Below the pieces are notes generated by a model. That model saw only the letters and a list, made by a program, of their open reading frames with translations. It made no database searches and was not told where the DNA came from. A stretch of 48,526 bases of DNA from contig JFHB01000225.1 in the NCBI GenBank assembly GCA_000729835.1, positions 1 through 48,526 on the forward strand. Reading direction: 5' to 3'. Numbering within the stretch: position 1 is the stretch's first letter; every line of letters starts with the position of its first letter. Origin of the DNA: Atkinsonella hypoxylon. Its lineage: Eukaryota > Ascomycota > Sordariomycetes > Hypocreales > Clavicipitaceae. This document shows, in pieces, positions 36,681-48,160 of the stretch. The translations under genes were made by a program, and so were the position numbers.

Positions 36681-39000
36681 GAGTTTAGGCTTTTAAGTTA
36701 TACTTAAAGGTAAAGTAAGTTCTATAAATAGCTTATAATTACTTTTAGCTTTAAAATACTATTTAATTCTTTAATATAAAGCGCATTTACCTATAGGTTT
36801 ATAATAAACTTTTTCTCTTTAATATAATTTCCTATATATTCTTATATAACGTCTTATAAATCCTTTTAGATACTACTAAGCAGCTGTTTTATATATTTAT
36901 TAGTAATATCTTCCTTATTGTCTTCTATTGCCTCTTTAACTATAGTAGATATTATCTTAATAATATTAATTAATTAATCTTTCTGCTCTTTAACTCTTTA
37001 TCTCTTCTTTAGAATAGAATATAAAGGTATAACTTTAGCACTTATTCTATTAATATAATAGACTTTATTAATACTATTTGCTTATATTAAGTATTTATTT
37101 TCTATTACTCCTATAAGTATAAGCATTAGTTAGTATAAATCTTATAAGCTAACTTTAATCTTTTTCTAAAAAACATCTTTAAATAATTATATAAGAAGCT
37201 ATACTTTTATATCTATAAAGCTATTTTTCTTAGCTTTTTTTTCTTTCCTTTTAGCTTAGTCTTCTAAAGCTTCTTCTTACTTAATAGAGCGTTATATCTC
37301 TACAGTATAGACTCTAAAGGGCTAGGCTGTAATTCTCTCCTTAATTAGTATATAGAGAGTTCTTTTAGGTCTATATTCCTTTATCTTAAACGTTAAAGTT
37401 ACTATAGTACTATTAGTAGAGTCTCTCTTAAGAATAGCTTCTAGTAGAATATATATTAAGTAATAATTAGAAATATTAATCTTATTAAAGATTTAATCTA
37501 ATATCTCTCTCTTTTTCTTACTAAGCTTTTAATAGTTTAATGTTTTCTTGCTAAATTCCTTAACTTAAGAACAATACTATCTTATAATATAGTAGTTAAA
37601 ATAATTAACTTAGAACACTATAAGCCTATAAAGATAACTTTCTATACTAAGGAAGCTTTATATAAGAATAAGTAGCACTAAATTATTTAATTCTACTATT
37701 AAGATGCTTACTCTTTAATTATACTTTATAAAGCTAATCTTATTGTTATATTAGTAAAACTAGCATTAATCTATATAATAACCTTCCTTACTATAGTAAT
37801 AGCAGTAATACTGCCTTATACAGCTTCTAGTTGTATAGGTCCTAAAGCTTTAGGCATTATTATATATATTAATAGCGTTAATATATATATTCTGCCTTTT
37901 CTTCTTCTTCTTTTTAAATTTCTCTTTAAAAAGCTTTATAATATCTATCTTTAAAACTACCTACTTTATAAGTATAATCTTTATATCTTTAAACTTCTAG
38001 GTTAAATTATCTATTTAATCTTTTACTTCTAAAATAAGCTATATAATTTCCTTAGCTTTATAACTAAAATTACTTATACTATAATACTTAGAACTTCTTC
38101 TGCCTAGAGGTATATAAAGGTAGTTCCTTCTATTGTTATAGAGTTTAGAATTGCAGTCTTTTAGCTCTATTCTAGCTTATATATACTAGCTAAGCTGCTC
38201 TAATAACTCTTTATAGAGTATTACAATAAACTTAGCTCTATTAACTTTTATTTAATCTATAAAGCTAGTAAGTATAGTATTTAGTAAGGCCTTATAAATG
38301 TAATTAAACTAAGAGGTTATACTGCACTATATATAGAGCTTAGCGCTAATTATAGCAGCTTAATGCTCTTAAAGCTAATAGAGAGTATCCTTTATAGTTC
38401 TTAAATAGTTTCTCTTTAGGTCTTTAAGCTTCTTATTAGCTTACTTCTTTTAATTGTAAGGAGTAGCTTTATACTAAAGCAAAAGCTACTTCTTAGCTTC
38501 TTTCTAATTATATAAAGCATAAATAACCTTTATATACTTATAGATTAATAGGTTAATATAATAAATAAATATCTTCTGCTAGTTTTCCTTTAGAATAAAT
38601 AAGGTCTCTATCTTTAGCTTAAAGCTAGTTAAGTAATTAAGGATATTTTCTCCCTTAAATTAGTGTATATTAAACTTCTTGTTAAAGGTAGCTTAAGCTT
38701 ACTGCTTTTTAATAGCTTTACCTATAGCTTTAGTAAAAGCCTTATAAGGTATAGCTATAGCGCTACTAGTACTAGCTTTTTTATCTTAAGTATTTAATTC
38801 TATTGTAACCTTAGGTTCTAAAATAACTTTTTTAGAAGATTTACTAGATTAGCTAAAGCTAATATTAGCTGCTTTAAATATAGAGCTTATACTTTTCTTT
38901 AAGAAATATAGAATACTAAACTTATATAAATAACTAGTAAAATAGCTTAATATAGAAGGTAGATATAAAAGAAATAATTAATCTTACTTAGTAGAAAAAG
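36681..39000 (-). pseudogene. Gypsy E gag region, RIP-inactivated
   Basis: On the minus strand, a readable gag-like stretch runs around 38900-38500: Ser/Lys-rich, then a capsid-type segment near 38680-38530 with F-K-G-E-N. A Lys-rich, possibly coiled-coil part follows near 38040-37880. From there to protease at 36680 several frames are possible. The region is longer than a typical Ty3/gypsy gag. No zinc knuckle was located. Boundaries are approximate. Confidence 0.55.
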
Positions 39001-39554
39001 TATAATATATATAATTCTCTATATTAGCTATACTTTTAATGCTTTTACCTTCTGCTTCTATAGTTATATAAGCTCTTAACGCTAAGATATAAAGGCTAAG
39101 AACTTAATTACTAATAACAGTAAATATAAAGATAACTACTAAGATAAGGATAAAAAAGAAATTTTTCTCTATAATTAAATAATTATAACGTTTAAAGGAC
39201 CTAAAAACTTCCTTTTTACTATATTAAGGCTATCTTAGCTAAGGGTAAAATAGAGATTAAATAGGCTAGCTAGTATTTATAATATAGTAATTATCTTTAA
39301 CTAGGCTTAGCCCTTTTTAGCTTAAAAAAGCTATAGAAATTTTTTTTTTCCCTTAATTAAATAATCCCTTATAATATAGAGCTTTTATCCCTATAATTTC
39401 CTTCTTTCTTATATTAGCAATATTTAAGCTAAAGTGCTCTTCTATCTTTAATACTTAGCAGCTTTTTCTTCTTTCTTTTAGGATCTCTATAAAAAACCTT
39501 CTAATTATATAATGCGCTTTAATTAGAATAAGTTCCTAGTAAAGCCTCTATTTT
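39001..39554 (-). other. Leader of gypsy E
   Basis: This lies between the 5' LTR of E (minus strand) and the readable part of gag. The primer binding site should abut the LTR at 39554 (minus strand AAAATAGAGGC). No tRNA match can be asserted. Confidence 0.45.
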
Positions 39555-40049
39555 TATTGTCTTAAAACTAAACCTCTAAATAACTATATAGCCTACACTA
39601 AAGTAGATAACAATATAGTATACATTAAGATTAAAGAGAATTAGTAAAGAGTAAGATATTTATTAGTGTATACTATTAAGTAATAGCAGGTAAGAAGATT
39701 AAATAGTCTAAAAAGGCAGAAATAAAATATTAATTGCAGCTTAGAAGATATATATATATAAAAGGAGCTAAATATACTAAAGAGTTAGAGAAAGTGTTAC
39801 TAGCAGTAAAGTAATATCTCTTAAGCGTTAAGTGTTATAAATTAAAGCGGGCTAAAAGATATTAATTAATCAAAAGAGCAAAAGCCTAAAAAGAATCAGC
39901 AGAAGCTGCCTGCGCGCTTGCTTGCTTGCTTGCTTGCTTAAACTATCTATATGTCTAGGCGATGCACACTCTTATAGAGAAAAATCTGTATGTAGCATCC
40001 CTTGCAAAGCTAATATAAGAGCGCAAGGGGGTAACCCCGCCGCGACACA
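39555..40049 (-). repeat. 5' LTR of gypsy E (right on the plus strand)
   Basis: This is a 495-bp LTR. The left edge (plus strand TATTGTCTTAAAAC) is the RIP-altered form of TGTCGTCTCAAAAC. The right ~100 bases keep CpG (GGTAACCCCGCCGCGACACA). The (GCTT)6 array is at 39916-39939. CTATAT follows at 40050 as target duplication. Confidence 0.92.
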
Positions 40050-40842
40050 CTATATAATTAGCAGTAAGTGCATCCTTAAGAATAGTGTTATAGTAATTAT
40101 AAACGTTTAGGAACTTATAAGTAAGGATAGTTTAGCAGGTAAGCTAGCTAGAGTAAGGGAGAATTAATGTAAACTTAACTGTAAAACCTTAGTTAGTAAG
40201 TTCCTGCATTTTAGTAAAGTAATGCTGTAGGTAAGAATGCTTAGTAAAGAGGCTTAAATTCTAGACGCAGCCTCTATACCTCTATATATACAGTTAGTAT
40301 CCCCTCCTTTAGCTAGAACAACAGTTATATAAGCCCTTTTTATAAAGGTTATTGTAATATAGTATATAAATATCCTTAAGGATATTACTGTTAAATAGCT
40401 CTAAATTATTTAAGTCCTCTTATATAAAGAAACTATAGATATAGTAGTAATAAGGGACTGTTAGCGCTATTAGAGTAGGGGCAGTAAGGGCGCTAACGCT
40501 AGTAATATAGCTGTTAAAGTTCTAGATGTATTCTAGGTTAGTAAAAGAACAAGCTATATATAGATAAAGGGGCAGCGTACTCTAGGCTAATAGAACAATA
40601 TTTTGTAGTTCTAATTAGCTAGCTACTTATAGTTAAATAAATTCTGTTTAGAGGCAATAGAAGGGAGTTCTTTTACGTTAAAAGAAGCAGCAGTAGCTAT
40701 ATAGTATAAGAAGGAATTTTAAGAAGTAACAATAGAATTATTTGTTTATAATATAGAGGTAAAATATAATATAAAGAAGGAAGAAAAAGGCAAAAGAGAG
40801 AGAAGAGAAATTGTTTATTTTTATATTAAAAACAGCTAAAGG

Positions 40843-40962
40843 CTAGCTGCTAGTTTATTATACACTAAAGGGATAACAACAACAATAACTGTTTACGCTC
40901 TACTAACTGTTAGTTTATTATGCGCTAAAAGAATAACACTAATAATAACTATTTACGCTCTA
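40843..40962 (+). repeat. Two 60-bp tandem units in gypsy D
   Basis: Units 40843-40902 and 40903-40962 are homologous to each other and to the pair in F. Differences are mostly C/T and A/G. Confidence 0.85.
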
Positions 40963-41582
40963 CACCCTTAATAACACCCTTTATATATAGATAGGTTATA
41001 TATAACTAATAACTGTTTGCAACAACAATAAAAATAAGAGAAAGAGAGTGCCTTTTAGTTAATAAGAGAGATTATTATATAATAATTGCTCTAAACGTAA
41101 AAAGACCTAGAAGTATAAGCAGTTTATACACTAGTAACACTAGCATTACAGCTAGCGCCTATATAATAGGCAGATAATTAATAGCTATATATAGAGGATT
41201 ATAAGGCAGAGAGGAGCAAAGGGTTAATAGACCCTAAGAGAGTATAATTAAGTAGAGAGAGCGTAATTAACCTATTATAATGTAACTAATAGGTTAATTA
41301 GTAGAGCAATTAACAGCTGTTACTTAAGTGCTATAGGCAATTAGAGGAAAGGGGGGTAGAGCAAACGTTTATTTATATATTAGCCCTATAACGCTACACT
41401 AATAACTACTAGTGCGTTAGTGTAGCAATAGAGCAGCTAGAGTAAAGCACTTAAGCGTAGACGTTATACTTCTATTTTTTTATAAGTAAATAATAGAGAA
41501 AATGTAAAGAGGGAGTAGATAAAGTGTTAGCTGCTATCTGCAGTACCTATTATATATAATAAAAGGGATTATTATAGGGCCT

Positions 41583-41598
41583 AAGAGGAGAAGGAGAG
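41583..41598 (+). promoter_or_regulatory. Polypurine tract of gypsy D
   Basis: AAGAGGAGAAGGAGAG precedes the 3' LTR by two bases, matching F. The role is inferred from place and composition. Confidence 0.75.
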
Positions 41599-41600
41599 TA

Positions 41601-41923
41601 TATTATAGACTTAAGCCTTAAGCTTAAGTCTTTTAGTAAAGAGAGAACAGTAGAAGAGAGATAGAGATCTATATAGGTAAAGGGATAGAAGCAAGCTATA
41701 TTTGTTTAGAGGTTAGCTAAGCTTTACTAAGCTCTAGAGAGAGGACCTTAGCTATAGAGTATATACTAAAAGAGGCTTCTAAGGGGATAGACCTACCCTT
41801 AAATATATAGTACAGGGGCATAGGGAGGCTTCTAGTTCCTTCTCTCTTCCTCCTTTCCTCCCTATAATTATAGTTCTCATTATAGACGCTAGTTAGCAGC
41901 AGCTCCTAGGCCAGTCCATTACA
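41601..41923 (+). repeat. 3' LTR of gypsy D
   Basis: This 323-bp LTR starts TATTATAGACTTAAG (mutated) and ends GGCCAGTCCATTACA (intact). Its GC-richer right part mirrors the GC-richer left part of the 5' LTR. CATCT follows. Confidence 0.95.
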
Positions 41924-41928
41924 CATCT

Positions 41929-42167
41929 GCACATTAGTCTCTACTTACATCAAGGTTGCTAATACCCCTTAATTCCCCCTTAACACAACACTATGCCTAA
42001 GGCATATAAGGCATCTAACGGGGTATATAATGTAGCCTCTTTTGCTTATTAAATACAACTTCTAGATAACTAAATTTAAACCTCTTTAATGTAAATACTA
42101 GTGCACTAGTAAACTAGTTATAGAGCTAACTTAAAGAAGTATAAATTTAACCCTTAGTCTCTTAACA
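41929..42167 (+). repeat. 5' LTR of copia C, right fragment
   Basis: These are the remaining 239 bases of the LTR (76 + 239 = 315). It ends CTCTTAACA, the mutated form of the CTCCCAACA that ends the 3' LTR. CATCT at 41924-41928 is the right copy of the D target duplication. Confidence 0.94.
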
Positions 42168-42900
42168 CTAATTAGTAGTTGCTTAACTAGGAGTCTTTAG
42201 TATAACTAAAGAGATTAGTATAACTAACTATAGATTAGCTAGGTTTAGCAAGAAGAGATATAATACTATTAGCTAGAACCCTTAGCAGCTAATGTAACTA
42301 GTAAAGTGTGCTAAAGGAAGAGATATCTTTATAATTGCTTAGTTACTAAGTTGTATTAACTTACAATAACGTTTTAGTTTAACTAATTGTTAATATTAAA
42401 CTTCTAAGGAATTAAATTACTAGCTAGAACCCTTAGCAGCTAACGCTATAGAATTTAACTCCTTTAACTATCTTAGAACTTAGCTAAAAGCTAGCTAAAT
42501 CCCTCTATCTTTATACTAATTCTATTACACCTACTTTCTCTTTCTATACTACTTAATCTTATTTAATATAATAAGTTTACAACAACCTTAGGTAGATCTA
42601 TAAGAATTTAAGCAATAACTATAACTTAATAAGCTTTTAGAATAACTTTAAAAGTATTAGAAACTTCTATTAATAAATTAAAACTTAATATATAAAATTA
42701 ACCTAGAAACTACTACTACTACTAATTTAAACAATAGAATTACCTTTATAATTAACCTTTATAAAGATTAAAGATTTAGAGATTAAGAATAATAGAAGAA
42801 CTTTAAATTTAACTTCTATAACTAAAATAAAGACCTATTTTAAAGAGCTTTTACTCTAATTATTAAAGCGTTATACAATTTACTATATAAATATAGAGTC
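42168..42900 (+). other. Copia C leader and upstream gag region
   Basis: This is the counterpart of 588-1320 in A. It begins CTAATTAGTAGTTGC after the LTR, where the primer binding site is expected. No start codon can be chosen. Confidence 0.5.
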
Positions 42901-45900
42901 TATATAAGTAAAAGCAGCAGCTAAATTACTAATTCCCTTAAAAGAGTGCTATAAAAAGAGAAATAATCTATATAGCTAGAAGAAGAGATTAATAAATAAG
43001 TAGTATTAAGCAAATTCCACTTAAATCTACACCTAAATATAGAACTTATATCTACAGTAAAGAAGCCTTAATCTTCTTTATAGAACTCTCTCTTTATACC
43101 TTTAGCACTCTCTTTATTACTTTTGTTAAGTGTACTTAGCAATCTAATAGGTATATTAGTAGAAATACTACCTTCTCTCTCTTTACTATAGAATATAAGA
43201 TTTCTTCTGCTTCTAGCAGTATAACTGTTACTTCCTTCTATAATAGATCCTTCTTAAACTAATATAAGGAAAGTCCTTAACCTTATAAAGATCTATAAAG
43301 AAAGCAATAAATATAGCAGCAATATATTTAATTTTATTATGCTAAAAGTAGTTATCCTTAAAGACCTATACTAATAACTTAATTTCTTAGAACTAGTAAT
43401 AATAAAGGCATTTTTAGTAATACTAATAGGTAAAGCGTATAAATTCTATCTTATAATAATTGCAATAAATATAAAAATAAATTATACCTTTAATTAAATA
43501 GTTAAAATTGTTAGATAACACTTTAAGACCTTAACTAATAAGTAGTTCTATTGTTAAAGATAGAACAGCATTATATTACGCAATATAATTGCTAAGAACC
43601 CTAATAAATCTATACTTAACTGCCTTAATATAATAATCTAGAACCTTTAAGATATTTATAATAGCCTTTTTAACTCTTTTATAGATAATTTTAAACTTAT
43701 TAAGCAAACTCTTTAAGTAGTTAAAGGCATCCCTAAATATAGCTAAGCTAAATTTACAACTAACGCAATATTCTAAGAGCTTATTAGCAACCTATAAAAG
43801 TTAATTAGTATTGCAGAAGCACAAAAGGAAATTAGCTAATTCTACATTAGATTTAACTAACTTAATATTAATAATAAAGCTCTCTATATAAACTATTAAT
43901 ATTAACGTTTAAGAGATTCTAGCTATAGTAAAAGTAAGACCTAAAAATAACGCTGCTTTATCTATAAAAAAGAAGAATATTAGTTAATAAAGTACAGCAA
44001 AAAAGAGCATTAAGAAGTACAGTAAAGATAGTAGAATAACAAAAAGTATAAAACCTCTCTATTAAACAGTAAATTTAAAGCCTACTTATAAGCTTATAAA
44101 GGACTAAATAAACCTATATAAAATAACAATTCTAATAATACTTAAGATATAGGTAAGGCATTTATTAAAGAATTTAATATAGCTAATAAAGGAAAAGCTC
44201 CTTAGCTAACAATTATATAATTCTTTACTAATGCTATAACTATAAACAATAGAGCTATCTTCTAGAACCTTAAGGAAGAAGCCTACTAGTATACTCTATA
44301 TAAGGAAGACTTATTTATAGAAGATTAATTAAATCCTAAAGACCTCTTACTATATTTATTATTTTATATATTAGAAGAACGTTACTTTAGTAAGACATTT
44401 AGAGATATCTTACTTAACACTAGAGTAGTAAGCATATTAATAGCTAGAATTAACTAAGTATAGGCACTAGTGCAGAAAATGCCTTTATTAAAGATAAATC
44501 TATCTAATTAACACTATATAATTACATTTAGCGTAGAATTAGCAACTTTAATAGGATTTATTACAGTTTTAATAGTCTTTAGCCTAATTATATTCTATAT
44601 AATTAATATAAGCACTTTATTTCTATACAGCATTAATAATATAGATAAGATATATATAAAGCTTAACAACCTTAAAAACGTACTAATTTAAGGTAATTAA
44701 AAGGTTTCTATTATCTAGAAATAAGGACATCTATAGTGGACTCTAGAAGCTACAGAAGTAGCTATATTCTTCTTATTAGAAAAGTAAATCTATTAGCTTT
44801 ATTGTTAATTTAGGCATCCCTTTATACAATAATTAACGAAGATTCTATAATGTATAGGCAAAGATATTAGTAATAATAACGCTATTAATAGAATTATATA
44901 AGTCTACTACTACTATTAACTTAACAGTAAATTACCTAGTTAATTCCGATTTACATTAAAAGATAACTATAACTTTAACTATAAAATTATTGTTAATATT
45001 ATACATTTAGACAGCAGCTTTATTCTTTATATTGTTAATTCTGCAACCTTATTCTAGGCAGCCTAATTTCTAGAACCCTAAAAGCAGAAAGCATAAGACA
45101 TTTAAAATGCATTAAAAGAATGCTAGATTAATACCTATTTAGGTCCTTCTAACTAGATAGTTTATAATGCTAAAAAGAACTTTATATTCGCTAAATTCTG
45201 CTATTATATATAAATATTGTCCGTTAATGTTAATAAAGTTCCTATTAAAGCCTATAATAGCATTAGTAAAGTTAAATAGTACTATAGCCTATTATAAAGA
45301 GCTTATAACATTATTAGCAATAAATTAAGCACTAATACTAGTATTATAAAGGATTAAAAGCTTTAAATAGCTATTAAAGCTGTTAATAATTCTACTAAAC
45401 TTAACAGTTTTGTGCCTATATTACTAGTGTTTAGTGCTTACCTCTATATAATAAATAATTTACCTTTAAGCCTTTCTGTAATATAATAAGCTTTAATTCT
45501 ACGTAAAGCTACTAATAAAGCCTAAAAGTGCTTAGTATAAAGGCAAATTTATAATGCTCTTGCCTCTTGCAACAGCTTAAATATAACACCTATATATTTA
45601 CTGCCTCTGCAGTTAGAAGTATATATATAGTGTAAAAAAGAAGGCTAGTAAGGCCCCTATAAGCTGCTTACTATAGATAGCAAGGAGTGCACTATATAAA
45701 TGCCTTATAGCCCTATTTATTTTTGCATAACTATTGTAAAACCTTACTACTATAATAACAATAAATCTAACTACTATTCTGCTGTTTTTAACGTTATATC
45801 TAATAAAAGTAATATAGAATCCCTACCTAAAAGCAATTCTATTCTACTAAAGAAGAGAGAAAGACCCCTAAAGGTAAAGCAACTAATTAATCTAAACCTA

Positions 45901-47739
45901 ATATAGAAAAGAGGTTCTAGAAGACTAAGAAAGAACCCTCTTCTTATTCTAATTAATTCTATATAAAATTCCTCTACTTTTAACAACAAACTAAATAGAT
46001 ATATTACTGTTTTTAGCCTAACTGCTAGTAGTTCTTATAATCTTAATCCTAGCAGTAATATTAATTTTACTTATATATTACTGTATAAATTTAGCAATAA
46101 AATTTTCCTTTCTATAAAAGAAACAGTAAACTACAACTTAGCTGTATAACTAAGGAAAGACAATAAGATTACAGCAAAAGGTGCTCTATTTAAAGCATTA
46201 AACTAAGCTAAAATTAATGCACTATTAGCTAAAGATATCTTCTAATTTATTAAATTTAACCCTACTATATACAACAACTATATCTTTAAATCTTATATAG
46301 TTTAAGAAGTTAAGGGAAAAGGAACTATATTACTATATAAGAAGTTAAGACTAATTATCTAAGGATATAATAATAGTAATAAATTGTTAATTTTAACGCA
46401 ATCCTTAATAATTTAATAAGCTAGTTAACGCCTAATTATAGTACTAGCTCTATCTCTTTAAAAATGCAATATTGTCTTATAGATCTACAATATTATATAG
46501 GCTTATATACAATCTAACACTAATTTAAATAGATTAATTATTGTATAACTTACTAACTAAATTAAACACCTATATCCCTACAATATAGTAATAGAAGTAA
46601 TTAAGCCTTTATATAGAATTACTAAAGCAGGTATACATTAGTAGTCTATATACTTCTGCTACTACTGTAATAATTTAAGTATAGTTACGTTAATATATAA
46701 CCCCTACTTACTAATATTAAATAGCAATAACTGCTTTAGAATCGTTAGAATATAGACTAATAATACACTAGAACTAAGCAATAGAACCTTCTTTAACTAT
46801 AAGGAATTTAAACTGCAGAAGGCTAACTTTACTATAAAACTAAAGCAGAGCCTAATAGCAGAAACGCTACTAATTTTTAATAGATATATATTAACTAAAT
46901 CTAACAGTACTTTAACCCTTTACTAGAAAGGTTAAAGTAAGAGGATTTAACCTATTAATACTACTAGTGTTAATATAGATTTAACGAAACAATAGTACAT
47001 TAAGCAACAAGCTTATAGTGTATATATTGCTACAATCTATTAACTAGAAGCTGCATTTAACCTTTCTGTTGCTGTACAACAGTAAGATATTACAATTAAC
47101 AATATTAAATAACTAAATAAGAGGCTTTAATAGCAGATTAACAACTAGACCTATAGATTACAATATATTCTAATAAACCTTCCCTTTGCTAAATTATATA
47201 TATTTATTAATAAATCCTTTGTAAATAATAAAGATTTAAGCTTCTAGATAGAATATATAATTATCCTAGGCAATAAAGAAGCTTGCAAAAAGAACGCTAA
47301 GTTTATAATAAAAGGTAACATTATTACGTATAGCTCTATTAAAAGCAAGAGAGTTATAAGGAGCGCACTTACATTAGAATTATATAGTATAGTGTAAGGC
47401 GTAGATATATTATATACTATTAGCACTACGTTAAATATAGTAATAAAGCAGCTATAGATACCGCTAATTCTACTAGTAGTCTGTATAGATTTATTCTTAT
47501 TATATAAATGCCTTATAAAGCTTAGCACAATAAAGGAAAAGAGACTAATAATTAACATTATAGCGCTATATTAATTATATAAAAGGCGCAAAATTAACGA
47601 AATCCGCTAGATTAACGGCAAAGATAATATTGCTAATTTAATAATAAAAGTAACGCTAAATAAGACTCTTAAATCCTTTATTAACAACAATAAGGCTAAT
47701 ATATAGGTAGAAGGCTAGGTAAAGAGACCTACAAATTAA
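42901..47739 (+). pseudogene. Copia gag-pol polyprotein, RIP-inactivated (C)
   Basis: Same polyprotein and order as A, ending with TAA at 47737-47739. It is 4839 bases long, three fewer than A; the missing codon is near 46905 (A reads TCTAATAATAGCACT, C reads TCTAACAGTACT), so the frame is preserved. Open runs between stops occur (for example 45700-45906). Gag, zinc knuckle, protease, integrase, RT and RNase H are all recognisable by alignment to A. Stops and Asp-to-Asn changes make it non-functional. Confidence 0.88.
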
Positions 47740-47827
47740 TGTAGAAGGATATTAGATTTATTGTTATTTATTTCTTTAATCTATTTTATTATTACTATAA
47801 CTGTTAAAGTTACTCTACTAGCATAAT

Positions 47828-47838
47828 AAAAAGAGAGA
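47828..47838 (+). promoter_or_regulatory. Polypurine tract of copia C
   Basis: AAAAAGAGAGA precedes the 3' LTR at 47846, as in A and B. Confidence 0.65.
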
Positions 47839-47845
47839 CTGCTAG

Positions 47846-48160
47846 TGTTAGAATCGTTATAACTCTATTGTGCAATTCTAGCGCCTATATAGGTAGATAC
47901 AACCGCTAATTAGTTGCATCTGTACATTAGTCTCCACTTATATTAGGGTCGCTAATACCCCTTAATTCCCCCTTAATATAACGCTATGCTTAAGGTATAT
48001 AAGATATTTAACGGGGTATATAATGTAGCCTCTTTTGCTTGTTAAATATAACTCCTAGATAACCGAATTTAAACCTCTTTGATGTAAATACTAGTGCACT
48101 AGTGAACTAGTCGTAGGGCCGACTCGAAGGAGTATAAATTTGACCCTTGGTCTCCCAACA
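47846..48160 (+). repeat. 3' LTR of copia C
   Basis: This 315-bp LTR starts TGTTAGAATCG and ends TCTCCCAACA, not CTGTCGACA. Its last ~100 bases are nearly unmutated (GTCGTAGGGCCGACTCG). ATTAT follows at 48161-48165. Confidence 0.95.

Larger units (their letters stand above)
20193..40049 (-). mobile_element. Large Ty3/gypsy element E on the minus strand, nested in D
   Basis: LTRs of 495 bp lie at 20193-20687 and 39555-40049; read on the minus strand they run from TG (TGTGTCGCGG) to CA (GACGACA). The flanking 6-mers CTATTT (20187-20192) and CTATAT (40050-40055) form an imperfect target duplication, and F preserves the empty site CTATAT. Gag, protease, RT/RNase H and integrase read on the minus strand. 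After removing F, E is about 11.76 kb, larger than usual for Ty3/gypsy. The excess lies in a long gag region and in about 4.2 kb downstream of integrase. RIP has hit it, so other copies must exist elsewhere in the genome. Confidence 0.9.
40050..41600 (+). other. Gypsy D post-pol region, right part
   Basis: This is the continuation of D after E, aligning with 32993-34533 of F. It begins with CTATAT (TSD of E). It contains the 60-bp tandem pair and the polypurine tract. No sense product was recognised; the minus strand has the same low-stop stretch as F (about 40130-40680). Confidence 0.65.
13969..41923 (+). mobile_element. Ty3/gypsy element D, nested in copia C and itself split by E
   Basis: Its 323-bp LTRs (TGTTATAGAC...CCATTACA) lie at 13969-14291 and 41601-41923. 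The target duplication CATCT is perfect (13964-13968, 41924-41928). E (20193-40049) interrupts D; without E and its duplicated target, D is about 8092 bp, matching the 8090 bp of sister copy F. Internal order is gag, then protease, RT, RNase H, integrase, which is the gypsy order, and then about 2.4 kb of non-pol sequence before the 3' LTR. All reading frames carry RIP stops. Confidence 0.95.
13893..48160 (+). mobile_element. Ty1/copia LTR retrotransposon C, split by a nested insertion
   Basis: This is the third copia copy. Its left 76 bases are at 13893-13968 and the rest at 41929-48160. Removing the insertion and the duplicated CATCT gives 6308 bp, in line with A and B. The outer target duplication ATTAT is perfect (13888-13892 and 48161-48165). 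Both LTRs end in a CTCCCAACA-type terminus (RIP-altered to CTCTTAACA in the left one) instead of the CTGTCGACA of A and B, so C is a distinct subfamily. The element is the oldest layer of the nest. Confidence 0.94.

Noticed and set aside
39922..40110. A 62-codon plus-strand frame with an ATG
   Set aside because: It spans the end of the E LTR and the junction with D, so it arose by the insertion itself.
40843..40962. A CRISPR-like array
   Set aside because: Only two directly adjacent 60-bp units without spacers; a simple tandem duplication in a eukaryotic element.
45774..45989. A 71-codon minus-strand open frame (also 11202-11414)
   Set aside because: Antisense to the copia pol region and overlapping it; no independent support.
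47244..47558. A 104-codon minus-strand open frame (also 5706-5981 and 12675-12860)
   Set aside because: All lie opposite the RNase H part of the copia polyprotein and recur at the same place in A, B and C. They are antisense shadows of pol.
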